The notes: generated from the letters alone by a model not told the origin. Positions 29,477-38,194 are shown, counted from the stretch's first letter. The stretch: 64,000 nucleotides of DNA from Frankiales bacterium (GCA_016125335.1 WGLY01000036.1:1-64000), one strand, 5' to 3'. Translations and numbers: made by a program.

Positions 29477-30171
29477 GAGGACGTCCTCCCCCGTGCGCGC
29501 GACCACGGGGTGAGCGCGCGTTCGAGCAGCAGCAGCAGGCCTTCCAGCGCGATCGCGAGGGCCACGGTCAGCACCGTCGCCGTCATGATCTGCGCGTGGT
29601 AGAAGTTGTCGATGAAGCCGCCGAGGATGAGCGTGCCGTAGCCGCCGTGGCCCACCAGGGCGCCGATGGTGACGAGCCCCACCGTCGACACCGTGGCCAG
29701 GCGCAGCCCCGCGAGGATCGCCGGCGTCGCCAGCGGCAGCTGCACCCGCAGGAGCATGCGTCCCGGGCCGAACCCCATTCCGCGCGCGGCGTCGACGACG
29801 TCCACCGGCACGCCGTCGAGGCCCACGAGCGTGTTGCGGAGCACGACGAGCAGGGCGTACGCCGCGAGTGCGATGGTGACGGTCAGCGGCGAGAGACCGA
29901 ACACCGGCCAGAGCAGGGAGATCAGCGCGAGGGCGGGGATCGTGTAGAGCACCCCGCCCAGACCGAGCACCGCACCGCGCAGTCGCGGGTAGCGTCGTAC
30001 CAGCAGGGCGAGCGGGATGGCCACCACCATCGCGAGCGCCACCGAGGCGAGCGTGATCAGCAGGTGCTCCTTGCCCGCCGCGAGCAGCTCGTCGACATGG
30101 TCCGTCACGTAGGTCCAGCTGAACCACGGGTTGGGCGGCAGGTCGGTCTCGTCCAACGCGAGAAAGGGCAC
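29473..30171 (-). CDS. Osmoprotectant ABC transporter permease (first)
   Basis: A 232-residue BPD-type permease. Its EAA loop is ARGMGFGPGRMLLRVQLPLATPAILAGLRLAT, with several membrane helices. The start at a GTG (30171) leaves only 2 nt to the divergent ATPase gene start. A later in-frame GTG at 30108 would shorten it by 21 residues, but NPWFSWTYV before it looks like family sequence. No ribosome site is clear for either. Its promoter must lie inside the ATPase coding region, or the start is later. Confidence 0.88.
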   Translation of the reverse strand: MPFLALDETDLPPNPWFSWTYVTDHVDELLAAGKEHLLITLASVALAMVVAIPLALLVRRYPRLRGAVLGLGGVLYTIPALALISLLWPVFGLSPLTVTIALAAYALLVVLRNTLVGLDGVPVDVVDAARGMGFGPGRMLLRVQLPLATPAILAGLRLATVSTVGLVTIGALVGHGGYGTLILGGFIDNFYHAQIMTATVLTVALAIALEGLLLLLERALTPWSRARGRTSS

Positions 30172-30173
30172 AC

Positions 30174-31169
30174 GTGGACGCTACTGCGGATCCGATGATC
30201 CGGCTGGAGCAGGTCGGCAAGACGTACCCCGACGGCACGGTGGCCGTGCACGCGCTCGACCTCGAGGTCGGCGCGGGCGAGGTGTGCGTGCTCGTCGGCC
30301 CGTCCGGGTGCGGCAAGACCACCACGATGCGGATGATCAACCGCCTCGTCGAGCCCACGAGCGGTCGCCTGTTCGTCGGTGGTCAGGACGTCACCCACGC
30401 CGACCCGGTGCGCCTGCGTCGCTCGATGGGCTACGTGATCCAGCAGGTGGGCCTGTTCCCGCACCTCACCGTGCGCCGCAACGTGGCCACCGTGCCCGAG
30501 CTGCTCGGCTGGGACCGCCGGCGTATCGACGCGCGGGTGGACGAGCTGCTCGAGCTGGTGGGCCTGGACTCCGACCGCCAGGGCGACCGCTACCCCCACC
30601 AGCTCTCCGGTGGCCAGCGCCAGCGGGTGGGCGTCGCACGCGCGCTCGCCGCGGACCCGCCCGTGCTGCTCATGGACGAGCCGTTCGGCGCGGTCGACCC
30701 GATCGCGCGCGACCGGCTCCAGGCGGAGTTCCAGCGGCTCCAGGAGCGCGTGCGCAAGACCGTCGTGTTCGTGACCCACGACGTCGACGAGGCGGTGCGC
30801 CTCGGCGACCGCATCGCCGTCATGCGCGAGGGCGGCCACCTCGAGCAGTACGCCACGCCCGCCCAGCTGCTCGCCGAGCCGGCGTCGGACTTCGTCGCGA
30901 GCTTCGTCGGCAGCGACCGCACCATCAAGCGCCTCGCCGTCACCGCCCTCGACGTCGCCGACCTCGAGCCGGTGGCGCCCGGCGACGACGACCGCGCGCG
31001 GCTCGACTCTGACTGCACGCTGCGCGTCGCGCTCTCCGCCGTGCTCGACTCCCCGGACGGCCGGGTGCTGGTGGTGCGCGACGGCGCCCCGGCCGGGGTG
31101 CTCACCCTCGACGCCGTGCACCGCGCCCTGCGCTCCGAGGCTGCGATCGACGCCGCCGCTGGCCTCTGA
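30174..31169 (+). CDS. Osmoprotectant ABC transporter ATP-binding protein with CBS domain
   Basis: A 331-residue ATPase (OpuCA/ProV type). Walker A GPSGCGKTT is at 42-50, the Q-loop lies near QQVGLFPHLTV, the signature LSGGQRQRVG is near 144, and Walker B is LLMDEPFGAVD. A C-terminal CBS-like segment (residues ~275-325, CTLRVALSAVL...VLVVRDGAPAGVLT) may sense ionic strength. The GTG start has AGAAAGG 6 nt upstream; the ATG at 30195 is an alternative. It is divergent from the permease genes yet clearly belongs to the same transporter. Confidence 0.92.
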   Translation: MDATADPMIRLEQVGKTYPDGTVAVHALDLEVGAGEVCVLVGPSGCGKTTTMRMINRLVEPTSGRLFVGGQDVTHADPVRLRRSMGYVIQQVGLFPHLTVRRNVATVPELLGWDRRRIDARVDELLELVGLDSDRQGDRYPHQLSGGQRQRVGVARALAADPPVLLMDEPFGAVDPIARDRLQAEFQRLQERVRKTVVFVTHDVDEAVRLGDRIAVMREGGHLEQYATPAQLLAEPASDFVASFVGSDRTIKRLAVTALDVADLEPVAPGDDDRARLDSDCTLRVALSAVLDSPDGRVLVVRDGAPAGVLTLDAVHRALRSEAAIDAAAGL

Positions 31170-31244
31170 CCCCCGGCGGCGCGCCGATCGGCTGCGCAGC
31201 CGGGTGCTCGGTGCGAGACTCGGGACCCCCACAGGAGGTGCCGC

Positions 31245-32774
31245 ATGCACGTGCCGCTCACCGTCAACGACTTCCTCGAGCGGGGAGCCCTCGTCTACCC
31301 GGACCGCGTCGCCGTCGTCGACGAGCCGGACCAGCCGGCACCGCCCGTGGGGCCGTGGACCTACACGCAGCTCGCCGCCGCCGCGGCCTCGCAGTCCGCG
31401 GCGCTCGACCGGCTCGGCGTGCCCGTCGGCGGTCGCGTGGCGATCGTGTCGCACAACTCTGCGCGCCTGCTGACGAGCTTCTTCGGCGTCTCCGGCTCCG
31501 GCCGCGTGCTGGTGCCGGTGAACTTCCGGCTCGCCCCGGCCGAGGTCGAGTACATCGTGGGGCACAGCGGCGCGCAGGTGCTGCTCGTGGACCCGGAGCT
31601 GACCCACCTGTTCGACACTGTGCGCACCGGTCACGACTACGTGCTCGGCGAGTGCGACGACGAGTTCTTCTCCGGCCGCGACAGCGGCCGCCCGTGGGAG
31701 GGCGACGAGACGGCCACAGCGACGATCAACTACACCTCCGGCACCACGGCACGGCCCAAGGGCGTGCAGCTCACCCATCGCAACCTCTGGGTCAACGCCG
31801 TCACCTTCGCGATGCACACCACCGTCTCGGACCGCGACGTGCTGCTGCACACGCTGCCGATGTTCCACGCCAACGGCTGGGGGATGCCCTACGCCGTGTC
31901 CGGCGTCGGCGGCCGCCACATCGTGCTGCGCAAGGTCGACGGCGCCGAGGTGCTCCGCCGTGTCGAGGAGCACGGCGTCACCCTGCTGTGCGGCGCGCCC
32001 GCGGTGCTCGCGATGGTGCTCGACGCCGCGGCCACCTGGGACGGCCCGATCCCCGGTCGCGACCGCGTCCGCGTGGTGGTGGCCGGGGCGCCGCCGCCCA
32101 CCCGCACCATCGAGCGGATCGAGACCGAGCTGGGCTGGGAGTTCATCCAGATCTACGGCCTCACCGAGACCGCTCCCCTGCTCACCATCAACCGCCGCCG
32201 GTCCGAGTGGGACGACCTCGAGCCCGGTGAGCGCGCCCGCCTGCTCGGGCGCGCCGGCGCCCCCGCGCTCGGCGTCCGCCTGCGCACCGACGAGTCCGAC
32301 GAGGTGCTCGCGCGCAGCAACGTCGTGCTCGAGTCCTACTGGCAGCAGCCGGAGGAGTCGGCGCAGGCCCTCGAGGGTGGCTGGTTCCACACCGGCGACG
32401 GCGGCCACCTCGACGACGGCTACCTCACGATCAGCGACCGCAAGAAGGACGTCATCATCAGCGGCGGCGAGAACGTCTCCTCCATCGAGGTGGAGGACGC
32501 CATCGCCTCGCACCCCGCCGTCCGCGAGGTGGCCGTCGTCGGCACCCCCGACGACCGCTGGGGCGAGGCCGTGACCGCGCTCATCGTCACCGACGGCTCG
32601 GACCTCACCGCCGAGGACGTCATCGCGCACTGCCGCAGCCGCCTCGCCGGCTACAAGTGCCCCAAACGGGTGGAGTTCCGCGAGTCGCTCCCGCGCACCG
32701 CCACCGGCAAGCTCCAGAAGTTCAAGCTCCGCGCGGACTTCTGGCAGGGCCAGGAGCGCTCGATCAAGGGCTGA
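31245..32774 (+). CDS. AMP-dependent acyl-CoA synthetase/ligase
   Basis: A 509-residue ANL-superfamily enzyme that activates a carboxylate to its acyl-AMP and then the CoA thioester. The P-loop is INYTSGTTARPKGVQLTHRN (~157-176). IYGLTETAP is the A5 motif, and DRKKDVIISGGENVSS the A8 hinge. The A10 lysine is in PRTATGKLQKFKL. It resembles medium/long-chain fatty-acyl-CoA ligases. An AGGAGG ribosome site lies 7 nt before the ATG. Monocistronic; the chain length accepted is unknown. Confidence 0.93.
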   Translation: MHVPLTVNDFLERGALVYPDRVAVVDEPDQPAPPVGPWTYTQLAAAAASQSAALDRLGVPVGGRVAIVSHNSARLLTSFFGVSGSGRVLVPVNFRLAPAEVEYIVGHSGAQVLLVDPELTHLFDTVRTGHDYVLGECDDEFFSGRDSGRPWEGDETATATINYTSGTTARPKGVQLTHRNLWVNAVTFAMHTTVSDRDVLLHTLPMFHANGWGMPYAVSGVGGRHIVLRKVDGAEVLRRVEEHGVTLLCGAPAVLAMVLDAAATWDGPIPGRDRVRVVVAGAPPPTRTIERIETELGWEFIQIYGLTETAPLLTINRRRSEWDDLEPGERARLLGRAGAPALGVRLRTDESDEVLARSNVVLESYWQQPEESAQALEGGWFHTGDGGHLDDGYLTISDRKKDVIISGGENVSSIEVEDAIASHPAVREVAVVGTPDDRWGEAVTALIVTDGSDLTAEDVIAHCRSRLAGYKCPKRVEFRESLPRTATGKLQKFKLRADFWQGQERSIKG

Positions 32775-32925
32775 ACCCGGACGCGCTGCGCCACGCCTGG
32801 CGGCGAGGATCGGACCCGGTCACGTCACGACTGTCGCCGAGGCGGACCGGGTCAGGTCGTTCGCGCCGCACCGGAGCCGGAGGCAGGGGCGGATGCGGAG
32901 TGCCGGGGAGCGGTGCGTGCTCTGG

Positions 32926-32931
32926 TAGCGT
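32926..32931 (+). promoter_or_regulatory. Possible -10 box for the Mn riboswitch transcript
   Basis: TAGCGT lies about 11 bp before the aptamer begins, where a -10 element would be expected. No strong -35 is visible. Confidence 0.35.
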
Positions 32932-32936
32932 CACGG

Positions 32937-33060
32937 CGAACGAAGGGGAGTAGCCCCCAACCGTCGAGTCGACACACTGGCCCACCGGCCCGGCTCACGG
33001 ACCTGCACAAGCAGGTGGGCGAGACCTTCGACCGAGACCCGTACCCGGGTCGGTCGAAGC
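32937..33060 (+). ncRNA. yybP-ykoY (Mn2+) riboswitch
   Basis: The conserved aptamer pieces appear in order: AAGGGGAGTAGCCCCC (32943-32958), then a TCGACACACTGGCCC segment (32969-32983), a CCTGC/GCAGG hairpin (33002-33016), then GCGAGACCTTCGACC (33019-33033). A long hairpin follows (CTTCGACC/GGTCGAAG, with inner GACCC/GGGTC) ending at 33059. These match the yybP-ykoY manganese-sensing class, which in many bacteria precedes TMEM165/UPF0016 Mn exporters, as here. Confidence 0.88.
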
Positions 33061-33108
33061 GTCGCCCCGACGTCCTCGCCCGGCCCACGAGCCGGAAGGC
33101 GCATCCGC

Positions 33109-33678
33109 GTGGACGCCCTGATCCTGTCGTTCGTCGTCATCTTCGTCGCCGAGCTCGGGGACAAGTCCCAGCTCATGGCGATGACCTTCGCCACCCGGTT
33201 CCGGTTCTGGACCGTGCTGGCCGGGATCACGGTCGCGACCGCCCTGGTCCACCTGTTCTCCGTCGCGGTGGGCGCACTCGTCGGCGTCGCGCTGCCCACC
33301 ACGCTGATCAACGTCGTCGCGGCCCTCGCGTTCATCGGCTTCGGCATCTGGACGCTGCGGGGTGACGAGCTGTCCGAGGACGAGGAGGGCAGGGCCGAGC
33401 GGACTCAGCGTTCGGCATTCTTCGCCGTCGCCATCGCGTTCTTCCTCGCCGAACTGGGCGACAAGACGATGCTTGCCACGATCACGCTGGCCACGGACAA
33501 CGGCTGGTTCGGCACGTGGGTCGGCTCGACTCTCGGCATGGTCGCCGCCGACGCCCTGGCCATCGGCGTCGGCGCCGTGCTCGGCAAGAACCTCCCGGAG
33601 AAGGTCATCCGTATCGGCGCGGCAACGCTCTTCTTCCTCTTCGCGGGCTGGCTCCTCCTCGAGGCAGTCAGGGTGTGA
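33109..33678 (+). CDS. TMEM165/GDT1 (UPF0016) family Mn2+ exporter
   Basis: A 189-residue membrane protein made of two homologous halves, each with three helices and the signature E-x-G-D-K-[ST]: AELGDKSQ near residue 15 and AELGDKTM near 117. It exports Mn2+ (or Ca2+) across the membrane. The GTG start follows GGAAGG. The Mn riboswitch directly upstream supports manganese detoxification. Confidence 0.95.
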   Translation: MDALILSFVVIFVAELGDKSQLMAMTFATRFRFWTVLAGITVATALVHLFSVAVGALVGVALPTTLINVVAALAFIGFGIWTLRGDELSEDEEGRAERTQRSAFFAVAIAFFLAELGDKTMLATITLATDNGWFGTWVGSTLGMVAADALAIGVGAVLGKNLPEKVIRIGAATLFFLFAGWLLLEAVRV

Positions 33679-33903
33679 CCCGACCACCCGACGACCGCCC
33701 CGCAGTGGCGACTGGCGTGACGCCTGGGTGCCCATTCGGGGCGCCGGGCGTTCGACAGTGGTGAACCGGCCGCGCCGGGCGGCATTCCGAGCCGGCCGTC
33801 GTCGCGCTGGCTCCGGGCCCGTCGACGTCGCACGTCCGTCCCGAGCGCGTCTCGAAAGCGGCCGGGCGCCCCGGTGGACGGACACCCGGTGGCCTCACGG
33901 CTC

Positions 33904-35418
33904 ATGGCGACGTACAAGGGATGTGTGTCCCGACCGTGGCTGCGCCGGACGGTCGCGGTCGGCCTGACGGTGCTCACCGCGACGGTCGCGTTCGCGCTGG
34001 CCCTGCTGCTGACGCCCCCGGTGCGGGTGACGGTCTTCGGCCAGGACCTGCGCCTGGGCGCGGTCTCGCCGGTCGCGCTGCGGGGGCTGGCCGGCCCGGG
34101 ACAGGCGGACCTGTTCGGTGAGGGCCCGGTCGAGACGGCCCTGCAGTTCGACGGCCCGATCCGGCCGCGCATCGAGTGGCAGCGCTTCGACCGCAACGCC
34201 GCGGCGTCGGACTTCATCGAGACCTCCCCCACCACCGGGCCCACGCTGCGCACGACCCAGCTGGGCGATGCACTGGCCTCCGGATGGACGTCGTACTTCG
34301 TGCGGCTGGTGCTGGTGACCGCGGTGATCGCCGCCGGGCTGCGGCTCGCGCTGCTCGGGGTGGGGGCCATCGCCCGGGGGCGGCTGCCGCACGTGCACGG
34401 GCGCGGGCGGCAGCTGGGACAGGTGGCCGTCACGGTGGGCGTCGCCGTGCTGCTCGTGCTGGTGTCGGTGCTGGTCAGCATCACCTCGGCCCGCGCGGCG
34501 CTCTCGTCGATCCGGTCGCTGTCCGACCTCACCGGCACGGCGCCGCTCGTGCCGCCGCTGACGCCGGCCGGAGCGCTCGACGGCGACGTCGAGCTCGCGG
34601 TGATCGGCGACTCCACCGCCGCCGGCGTCGGCAACACCCCGCTCGCGAAGCCCAGCGGCTTCGACGAGACGTGCGGCCGCTCGCGCGACGCGTACGCGGT
34701 CGTGATGGGCGCCGCGCTCAAGGTGAAGACGGCGAACCTCGCGTGCAGCTCGGCGACCCTGGACTCCGGGCTGCTCGGACCGCAGCAGGAGGGACAGGTG
34801 ACGGTGCCCCCGCAGGTCGGCGTCCTCAAGGCGCTGCCCTCGCTGCGCGTGGTGGTGGTGAGCGTGGGCGCCAACGACATCGGCTGGGCCGACTTCCTGC
34901 GGCTCTGCTACGGCCTCGACCGCTGCGACGACCAGGTGAGCGAGCGGCTGTTCGAGAACCGGCTCGACACCTTCCGCATCCAGTACGCGCAGCTGCTCCA
35001 GCAGCTGGCCGACCTGCCCACCCACCCGAGCGTGGTCGTGGTGCAGTACTACGACCCGTTCGGGCAGAGCTTCGACTGCCCGGCCCTCGTGGACCCGAAC
35101 CGGCCGCCGAGCCCGCCCGCCGGCTACGGGTTCGCCGGGGCCACGTCGGCGGACCAGGCGACCAAGCTGCGCACCAAGATCGACCCGATGCGCTCGGAGC
35201 TCACGCAGCTCAACGAGGTGCTCGCGGAGGGCGCCGGCGCGTTCGGCTTCGCCACCGTGGCACCCAGCTTCGCCGGGCACGAGCTGTGCACCGCCCAGCC
35301 CTGGGTGCAGGGGCTGTCCCAGCGCTACCCCTTCCACCCGGACGCGGCCGGCGAGCTCGCCATCGCCGCGGCGCTGCTGCCCCAGGTGGCCAGCGACCTC
35401 GCAGCGCCACGCGCCTGA
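33904..35418 (+). CDS. Membrane-anchored SGNH/GDSL hydrolase
   Basis: About 504 residues. Two N-terminal hydrophobic regions bracket a ~100-residue extracellular-looking stretch (helices near residues ~15-35 and ~130-155, and another at ~175-195). The C-terminal catalytic domain has block I GDSTAAGVG (Ser nucleophile), VGANDIGW for block III, and HPDAAGE for the catalytic Asp/His. It is probably a cell-surface esterase or lipase. Start choice is uncertain: 33874 and 33922 (GTG) are alternatives. No operon partner. Confidence 0.88.
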   Translation: MATYKGCVSRPWLRRTVAVGLTVLTATVAFALALLLTPPVRVTVFGQDLRLGAVSPVALRGLAGPGQADLFGEGPVETALQFDGPIRPRIEWQRFDRNAAASDFIETSPTTGPTLRTTQLGDALASGWTSYFVRLVLVTAVIAAGLRLALLGVGAIARGRLPHVHGRGRQLGQVAVTVGVAVLLVLVSVLVSITSARAALSSIRSLSDLTGTAPLVPPLTPAGALDGDVELAVIGDSTAAGVGNTPLAKPSGFDETCGRSRDAYAVVMGAALKVKTANLACSSATLDSGLLGPQQEGQVTVPPQVGVLKALPSLRVVVVSVGANDIGWADFLRLCYGLDRCDDQVSERLFENRLDTFRIQYAQLLQQLADLPTHPSVVVVQYYDPFGQSFDCPALVDPNRPPSPPAGYGFAGATSADQATKLRTKIDPMRSELTQLNEVLAEGAGAFGFATVAPSFAGHELCTAQPWVQGLSQRYPFHPDAAGELAIAAALLPQVASDLAAPRA

Positions 35419-35486
35419 GCCTGCACGGTTTCGACCCCCTCGTCCCGGGCACCACCGCCGCCCTCCACGCAGGGAAGGGGACGGCG

Positions 35487-35816
35487 ATGCCTCAGCGGAG
35501 TTGGAGCGCGAAGCGCGAGAGGCAGTACGAGCACATCAAGGACGGCCTCGAGGACCGCGGTCACGACGACGACGAGGCCGAGGAGATCGCGGCCCGCACC
35601 GTCAACAAGGAACGGGCCCGCCACGGCGAGTCGGCCACGGCGAGCAGGTCGTCCACGCAGGACATCTCCTCGAGCCGGCGCGGCGGGCTGCGCAGCCACT
35701 CCGGCCCCGGCGGCCGGACCAAGGCGCAGCTGTACAACGAAGCGAAGCGGCGCGGGATCCCCGGCCGGTCGTCGATGTCGAAGGCCGAGCTGCAGGAGGC
35801 GCTCGGCGGGCGCTGA
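35487..35816 (+). CDS. Small basic SAP/Rho-N-like protein
   Basis: A 109-residue highly charged protein: RSWSAKRERQYEHIKDGLEDRG, an acidic DDDEAEEIAARTVNKERARHGES, and a C-terminal helix-extended-helix (TKAQLYNEAKRRGIPGRSSM, then SKAELQEALGGR) typical of SAP/Rho N-terminal nucleic-acid-binding motifs. AGGGAAGGGG precedes the ATG. Homologues are often labelled plasmid-stabilisation proteins without evidence. Probable DNA or RNA binder of unknown role. Confidence 0.85.
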   Translation: MPQRSWSAKRERQYEHIKDGLEDRGHDDDEAEEIAARTVNKERARHGESATASRSSTQDISSSRRGGLRSHSGPGGRTKAQLYNEAKRRGIPGRSSMSKAELQEALGGR

Positions 35817-35889
35817 CCCGCCGGGAGCAGGGCTCCGTCCGGTGCCGCCGCCCGCTGGAGGGCAGCACCGGGCGGTCCGCCCTGTCGCG

Positions 35890-36999
35890 TCAGTCGGGCA
35901 GCACGAGCTCGACGCCGAGCCACCGCGCGAGCGAGTCGAGCTCGCGGCGGACGCCGGACTCCAGGGCCGCGGTGAAGGCGACGTCGCGGTGCACCGCCGC
36001 CACGCGCAGCACGCCCTCGTCGCGGTCGGTGGTGGCGTCGACCTTGCCCACGAGGCGGTCGCCGTGCAGCACGGGCAGGGCCCAGTAGCCCCAGCGGCGG
36101 GCGGAGGCCGGCTTGTACATCTCGAGCTGGTAGTCGAACTCGAACAGCTCGGTCATGCGCTTGCGGTTCGCGACCAGCCGGTCCAGGGGCGAGAGCAGCG
36201 CGGTGCGCCCGCGGAAGGGACGGCCGAGCTGCGCCGGGTCGACGCGCCACGTGCCGCGCACGCCCTCCACGACCGCGGGCTCGCCGACCTCGCTGAGGTC
36301 GAGCGCGACGGTCGAGTACTCCTCCGGTCCGCGGGCGCGGGCGATCCCCATCGCACGCAGCAGCCGCTCGGCCCGGATGCGCCGCGCCTCGGGCGTCGGC
36401 ACGGCGGGCTCGTCGGGGTAGACGCGCGAGGCGAGGTCCCACAGGCGCTCGCGCCCGCGGCGTCCGGCCACTGCCACCTCGCCGCTCATGGTGAGCAGGT
36501 CGAGCAGCATCGCGACGTTCTTGTTCGCGTTCCAGCCCGACGACTGCCACGGCACCACCGAGGTGTCCGGGAGGTCGGCGGCCACCAGCGGGCCGTCGGT
36601 GCGCAGCAGCGCGAGCACGTCCTGGCAAAACGACTCGTTGCTGCGCGCCCACTCGCCCTGGTAGCGCTGCCAGTCGCGCAGCTCGCCGGTGCCCGGCCAC
36701 TCGGCCATCTCGGCCCGGAACAGCGGCAGGTCCACCATGGGGCGCACGAACCCGCGCAGCTCCACGAGCCGCTGCTCGTCGAGGGCGTCGCGCAGCTCGG
36801 CCGGGTCGTACGAGGGGCCGATGCGGCTCCAGAGCACGAGGTCGGCGCTGGGCGCGACGGCCGCGGTGAGGTCGACCTGCACCTGGGTGAGGTGGCGCAC
36901 CGTGTCGACGACGTCGTCGGGCCGGGCGGCGTCGAGCAGCTGGGCCCGCACGGCGATCCGCCGCGCCTCCTGCCGGGTGAGCCGGTGCACCTCCTCCAC
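35890..36999 (-). CDS. AlkZ/YcaQ-like winged-helix protein (HTH_42)
   Basis: A 369-residue protein of the HTH_42 family, which includes the interstrand-crosslink DNA glycosylases AlkZ/YcaQ. The tandem winged-helix fold and the C-terminal barrel-like segment (RTALLSPLDRLVANRKRMTELF, then YWALPVLHGDRLVGKVDATTDR) are present. HLTQVQVD at residues ~37-43 carries the Q-x-Q catalytic pattern (Gln39, Gln41). The GTG start is chosen; a second GTG 9 nt downstream is possible. Probable DNA-repair glycosylase. It is divergent from the padR gene. Confidence 0.88.
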   Translation of the reverse strand: MEEVHRLTRQEARRIAVRAQLLDAARPDDVVDTVRHLTQVQVDLTAAVAPSADLVLWSRIGPSYDPAELRDALDEQRLVELRGFVRPMVDLPLFRAEMAEWPGTGELRDWQRYQGEWARSNESFCQDVLALLRTDGPLVAADLPDTSVVPWQSSGWNANKNVAMLLDLLTMSGEVAVAGRRGRERLWDLASRVYPDEPAVPTPEARRIRAERLLRAMGIARARGPEEYSTVALDLSEVGEPAVVEGVRGTWRVDPAQLGRPFRGRTALLSPLDRLVANRKRMTELFEFDYQLEMYKPASARRWGYWALPVLHGDRLVGKVDATTDRDEGVLRVAAVHRDVAFTAALESGVRRELDSLARWLGVELVLPD

Positions 37000-37040
37000 G
37001 GCGGCGACCCTACGGGCGGCCGGTGACCGCTCGACCCGGG

Positions 37041-37070
37041 TTGACGTTCGTGACAGTAACGATGTATCGT
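37041..37070 (+). promoter_or_regulatory. padR promoter
   Basis: TTGACG (37041-37046), 18-bp spacer, then TATCGT (37065-37070), inside the large palindrome. A bound repressor would cover both elements. Confidence 0.6.
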
Positions 37071-37083
37071 TACTGTCACGAAC
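37046..37083. promoter_or_regulatory. 38-bp perfect operator palindrome of the padR gene
   Basis: Left arm GTTCGTGACAGTAACGAT, 2-nt centre GT, and a right arm that is its exact 18-base complement. It overlaps the promoter and ends 18 nt before the padR ATG. Such a long perfect dyad next to a padR gene is almost certainly its autoregulatory operator. Confidence 0.88.
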
Positions 37084-37101
37084 AACGGAAGGAGGGACGC
37101 G

Positions 37102-37704
37102 ATGACCTCGCACTCCCACCCCCAGCGGCACGGCGGGCCGGATCGACTTGCCGGCCGACGCCGCTACCACCACCCGGTCGACGCGTTCGACCACCCTGAC
37201 GACGCCGGCCACCGCGGCCGCGGGCCCGGACGCCGACACGGCGGACGCGGGCGCGCCCCGCGCGGCGACGTCCGCGCGGCCGTGCTGATGCTCCTCGCCG
37301 AGGAGCCCATGCACGGCTACCAGCTCATGCAGGCGATCGCCGACCGCAGCAACGGCCGGTGGACCCCGAGCCCGGGGGCCATCTACCCCGCGCTCGCCCA
37401 GCTCGAGGACGAGGGCCTGGTCACCGTGACGGCCGAGTCCGGCCGCAAGGTGGCCGCGCTCACCGACGCCGGCCGGGCGCTCGTCGCCGACGCCGAGGCC
37501 GCACCCGCGGACCCGTTCGGCGGCTACGAGGGCCGACGCCGCGGACCGGACCTCCGCGACCTGCTCGAGCAGCTGCACGGCGCGACCCGCCAGGTGGGCC
37601 GCAACGGCACGGAGGCCCAGGTCGAGAAGGCGGCAGCGATCCTCACCGAGGCGCGCCGCTCGATGTACCTGCTCCTGGCCGACGGCCCGGAGACCGACTC
37701 GTGA
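37102..37704 (+). CDS. PadR-family transcriptional regulator
   Basis: A 200-residue PadR regulator. A His/Arg/Gly-rich N-terminal extension (residues 1-52, metal-binding-like) is followed by the winged helix (VRAAVLMLLAEEPMHGYQLMQAI, then PSPGAIYPALAQLEDEGLVTV) and a C-terminal helical dimerisation part. AAGGAGG ribosome site. Its stop overlaps the DUF2218 gene start (GTGA). The His-rich tail suggests metal responsiveness, but this is inference. Confidence 0.93.
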   Translation: MTSHSHPQRHGGPDRLAGRRRYHHPVDAFDHPDDAGHRGRGPGRRHGGRGRAPRGDVRAAVLMLLAEEPMHGYQLMQAIADRSNGRWTPSPGAIYPALAQLEDEGLVTVTAESGRKVAALTDAGRALVADAEAAPADPFGGYEGRRRGPDLRDLLEQLHGATRQVGRNGTEAQVEKAAAILTEARRSMYLLLADGPETDS

Positions 37705-37994
37705 GCACGTCGCTCACCGCGGTCGCGCTCGTGGCCACCGGCTCGCCCGAGCGCTACGCCCGCCAGCTCGCCTCCCACCTCGGCCGCAAGGCCGAGGTGC
37801 ACGAGGAGGCCGACGGCGTCCGCCTCCTCCTCGCCGGTGGCGAGTGCCTGCTGAGCCCGGCGTCTGCGGCCCTCGAGCTGCGCGCCACGGCCGCGGACGC
37901 CGAGACGCTCGACCGCGTCACGCAGGTGGTCGGCGCGCACCTCGAGCGGTTCGGCCGGCGCCACGAGCTCGAGGTGACCTGGCAGCGCGACTGA
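37701..37994 (+). CDS. DUF2218 protein
   Basis: A 97-residue DUF2218 protein. The family pattern is visible: YARQLASHLGRKAEV at the N-terminus, and VVGAHLERFGRRHELEVTWQ at the end. DUF2218 genes commonly sit beside iron or siderophore-related or PadR genes; the function is unknown. It overlaps padR by 4 nt, so it is coexpressed and controlled by the same operator. Confidence 0.88.
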   Translation: MSTSLTAVALVATGSPERYARQLASHLGRKAEVHEEADGVRLLLAGGECLLSPASAALELRATAADAETLDRVTQVVGAHLERFGRRHELEVTWQRD

Positions 37995-38039
37995 CGGCGC
38001 CGCCCGACCCGCTCTCCCCCGCACCCGCGGCACGCCGGT

Positions 38040-38067
38040 GCCCGGCCGCCCTCGAGGCGGACCGGGC
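38040..38067 (+). terminator. Hairpin after the padR-DUF2218 operon
   Basis: GCCCGG-CCGCC, 5-nt loop CTCGA, then GGCGG-a-CCGGGC: an 11-bp stem with one bulged base, 45 nt after the DUF2218 stop. It is the likely terminator of the operon. Confidence 0.55.
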
Positions 38068-38194
38068 GCCGGCGTGCACGGCTGTCGCTAGGGTCCTGCA
38101 CGTCGGGGTCCGCGCGGGACTGCCTCCGCATCGGGCGGCGGAGGACAGCTCAGCCGGACCCCGACCCCTGCTCCGCGAGCCGAGGGAGACGACC

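Noticed and set aside
32931-33347. Minus-strand open frame over the riboswitch and exporter
   Set aside because: Antisense to the aptamer and to a protein with both E-x-G-D-K motifs; no supporting signal.
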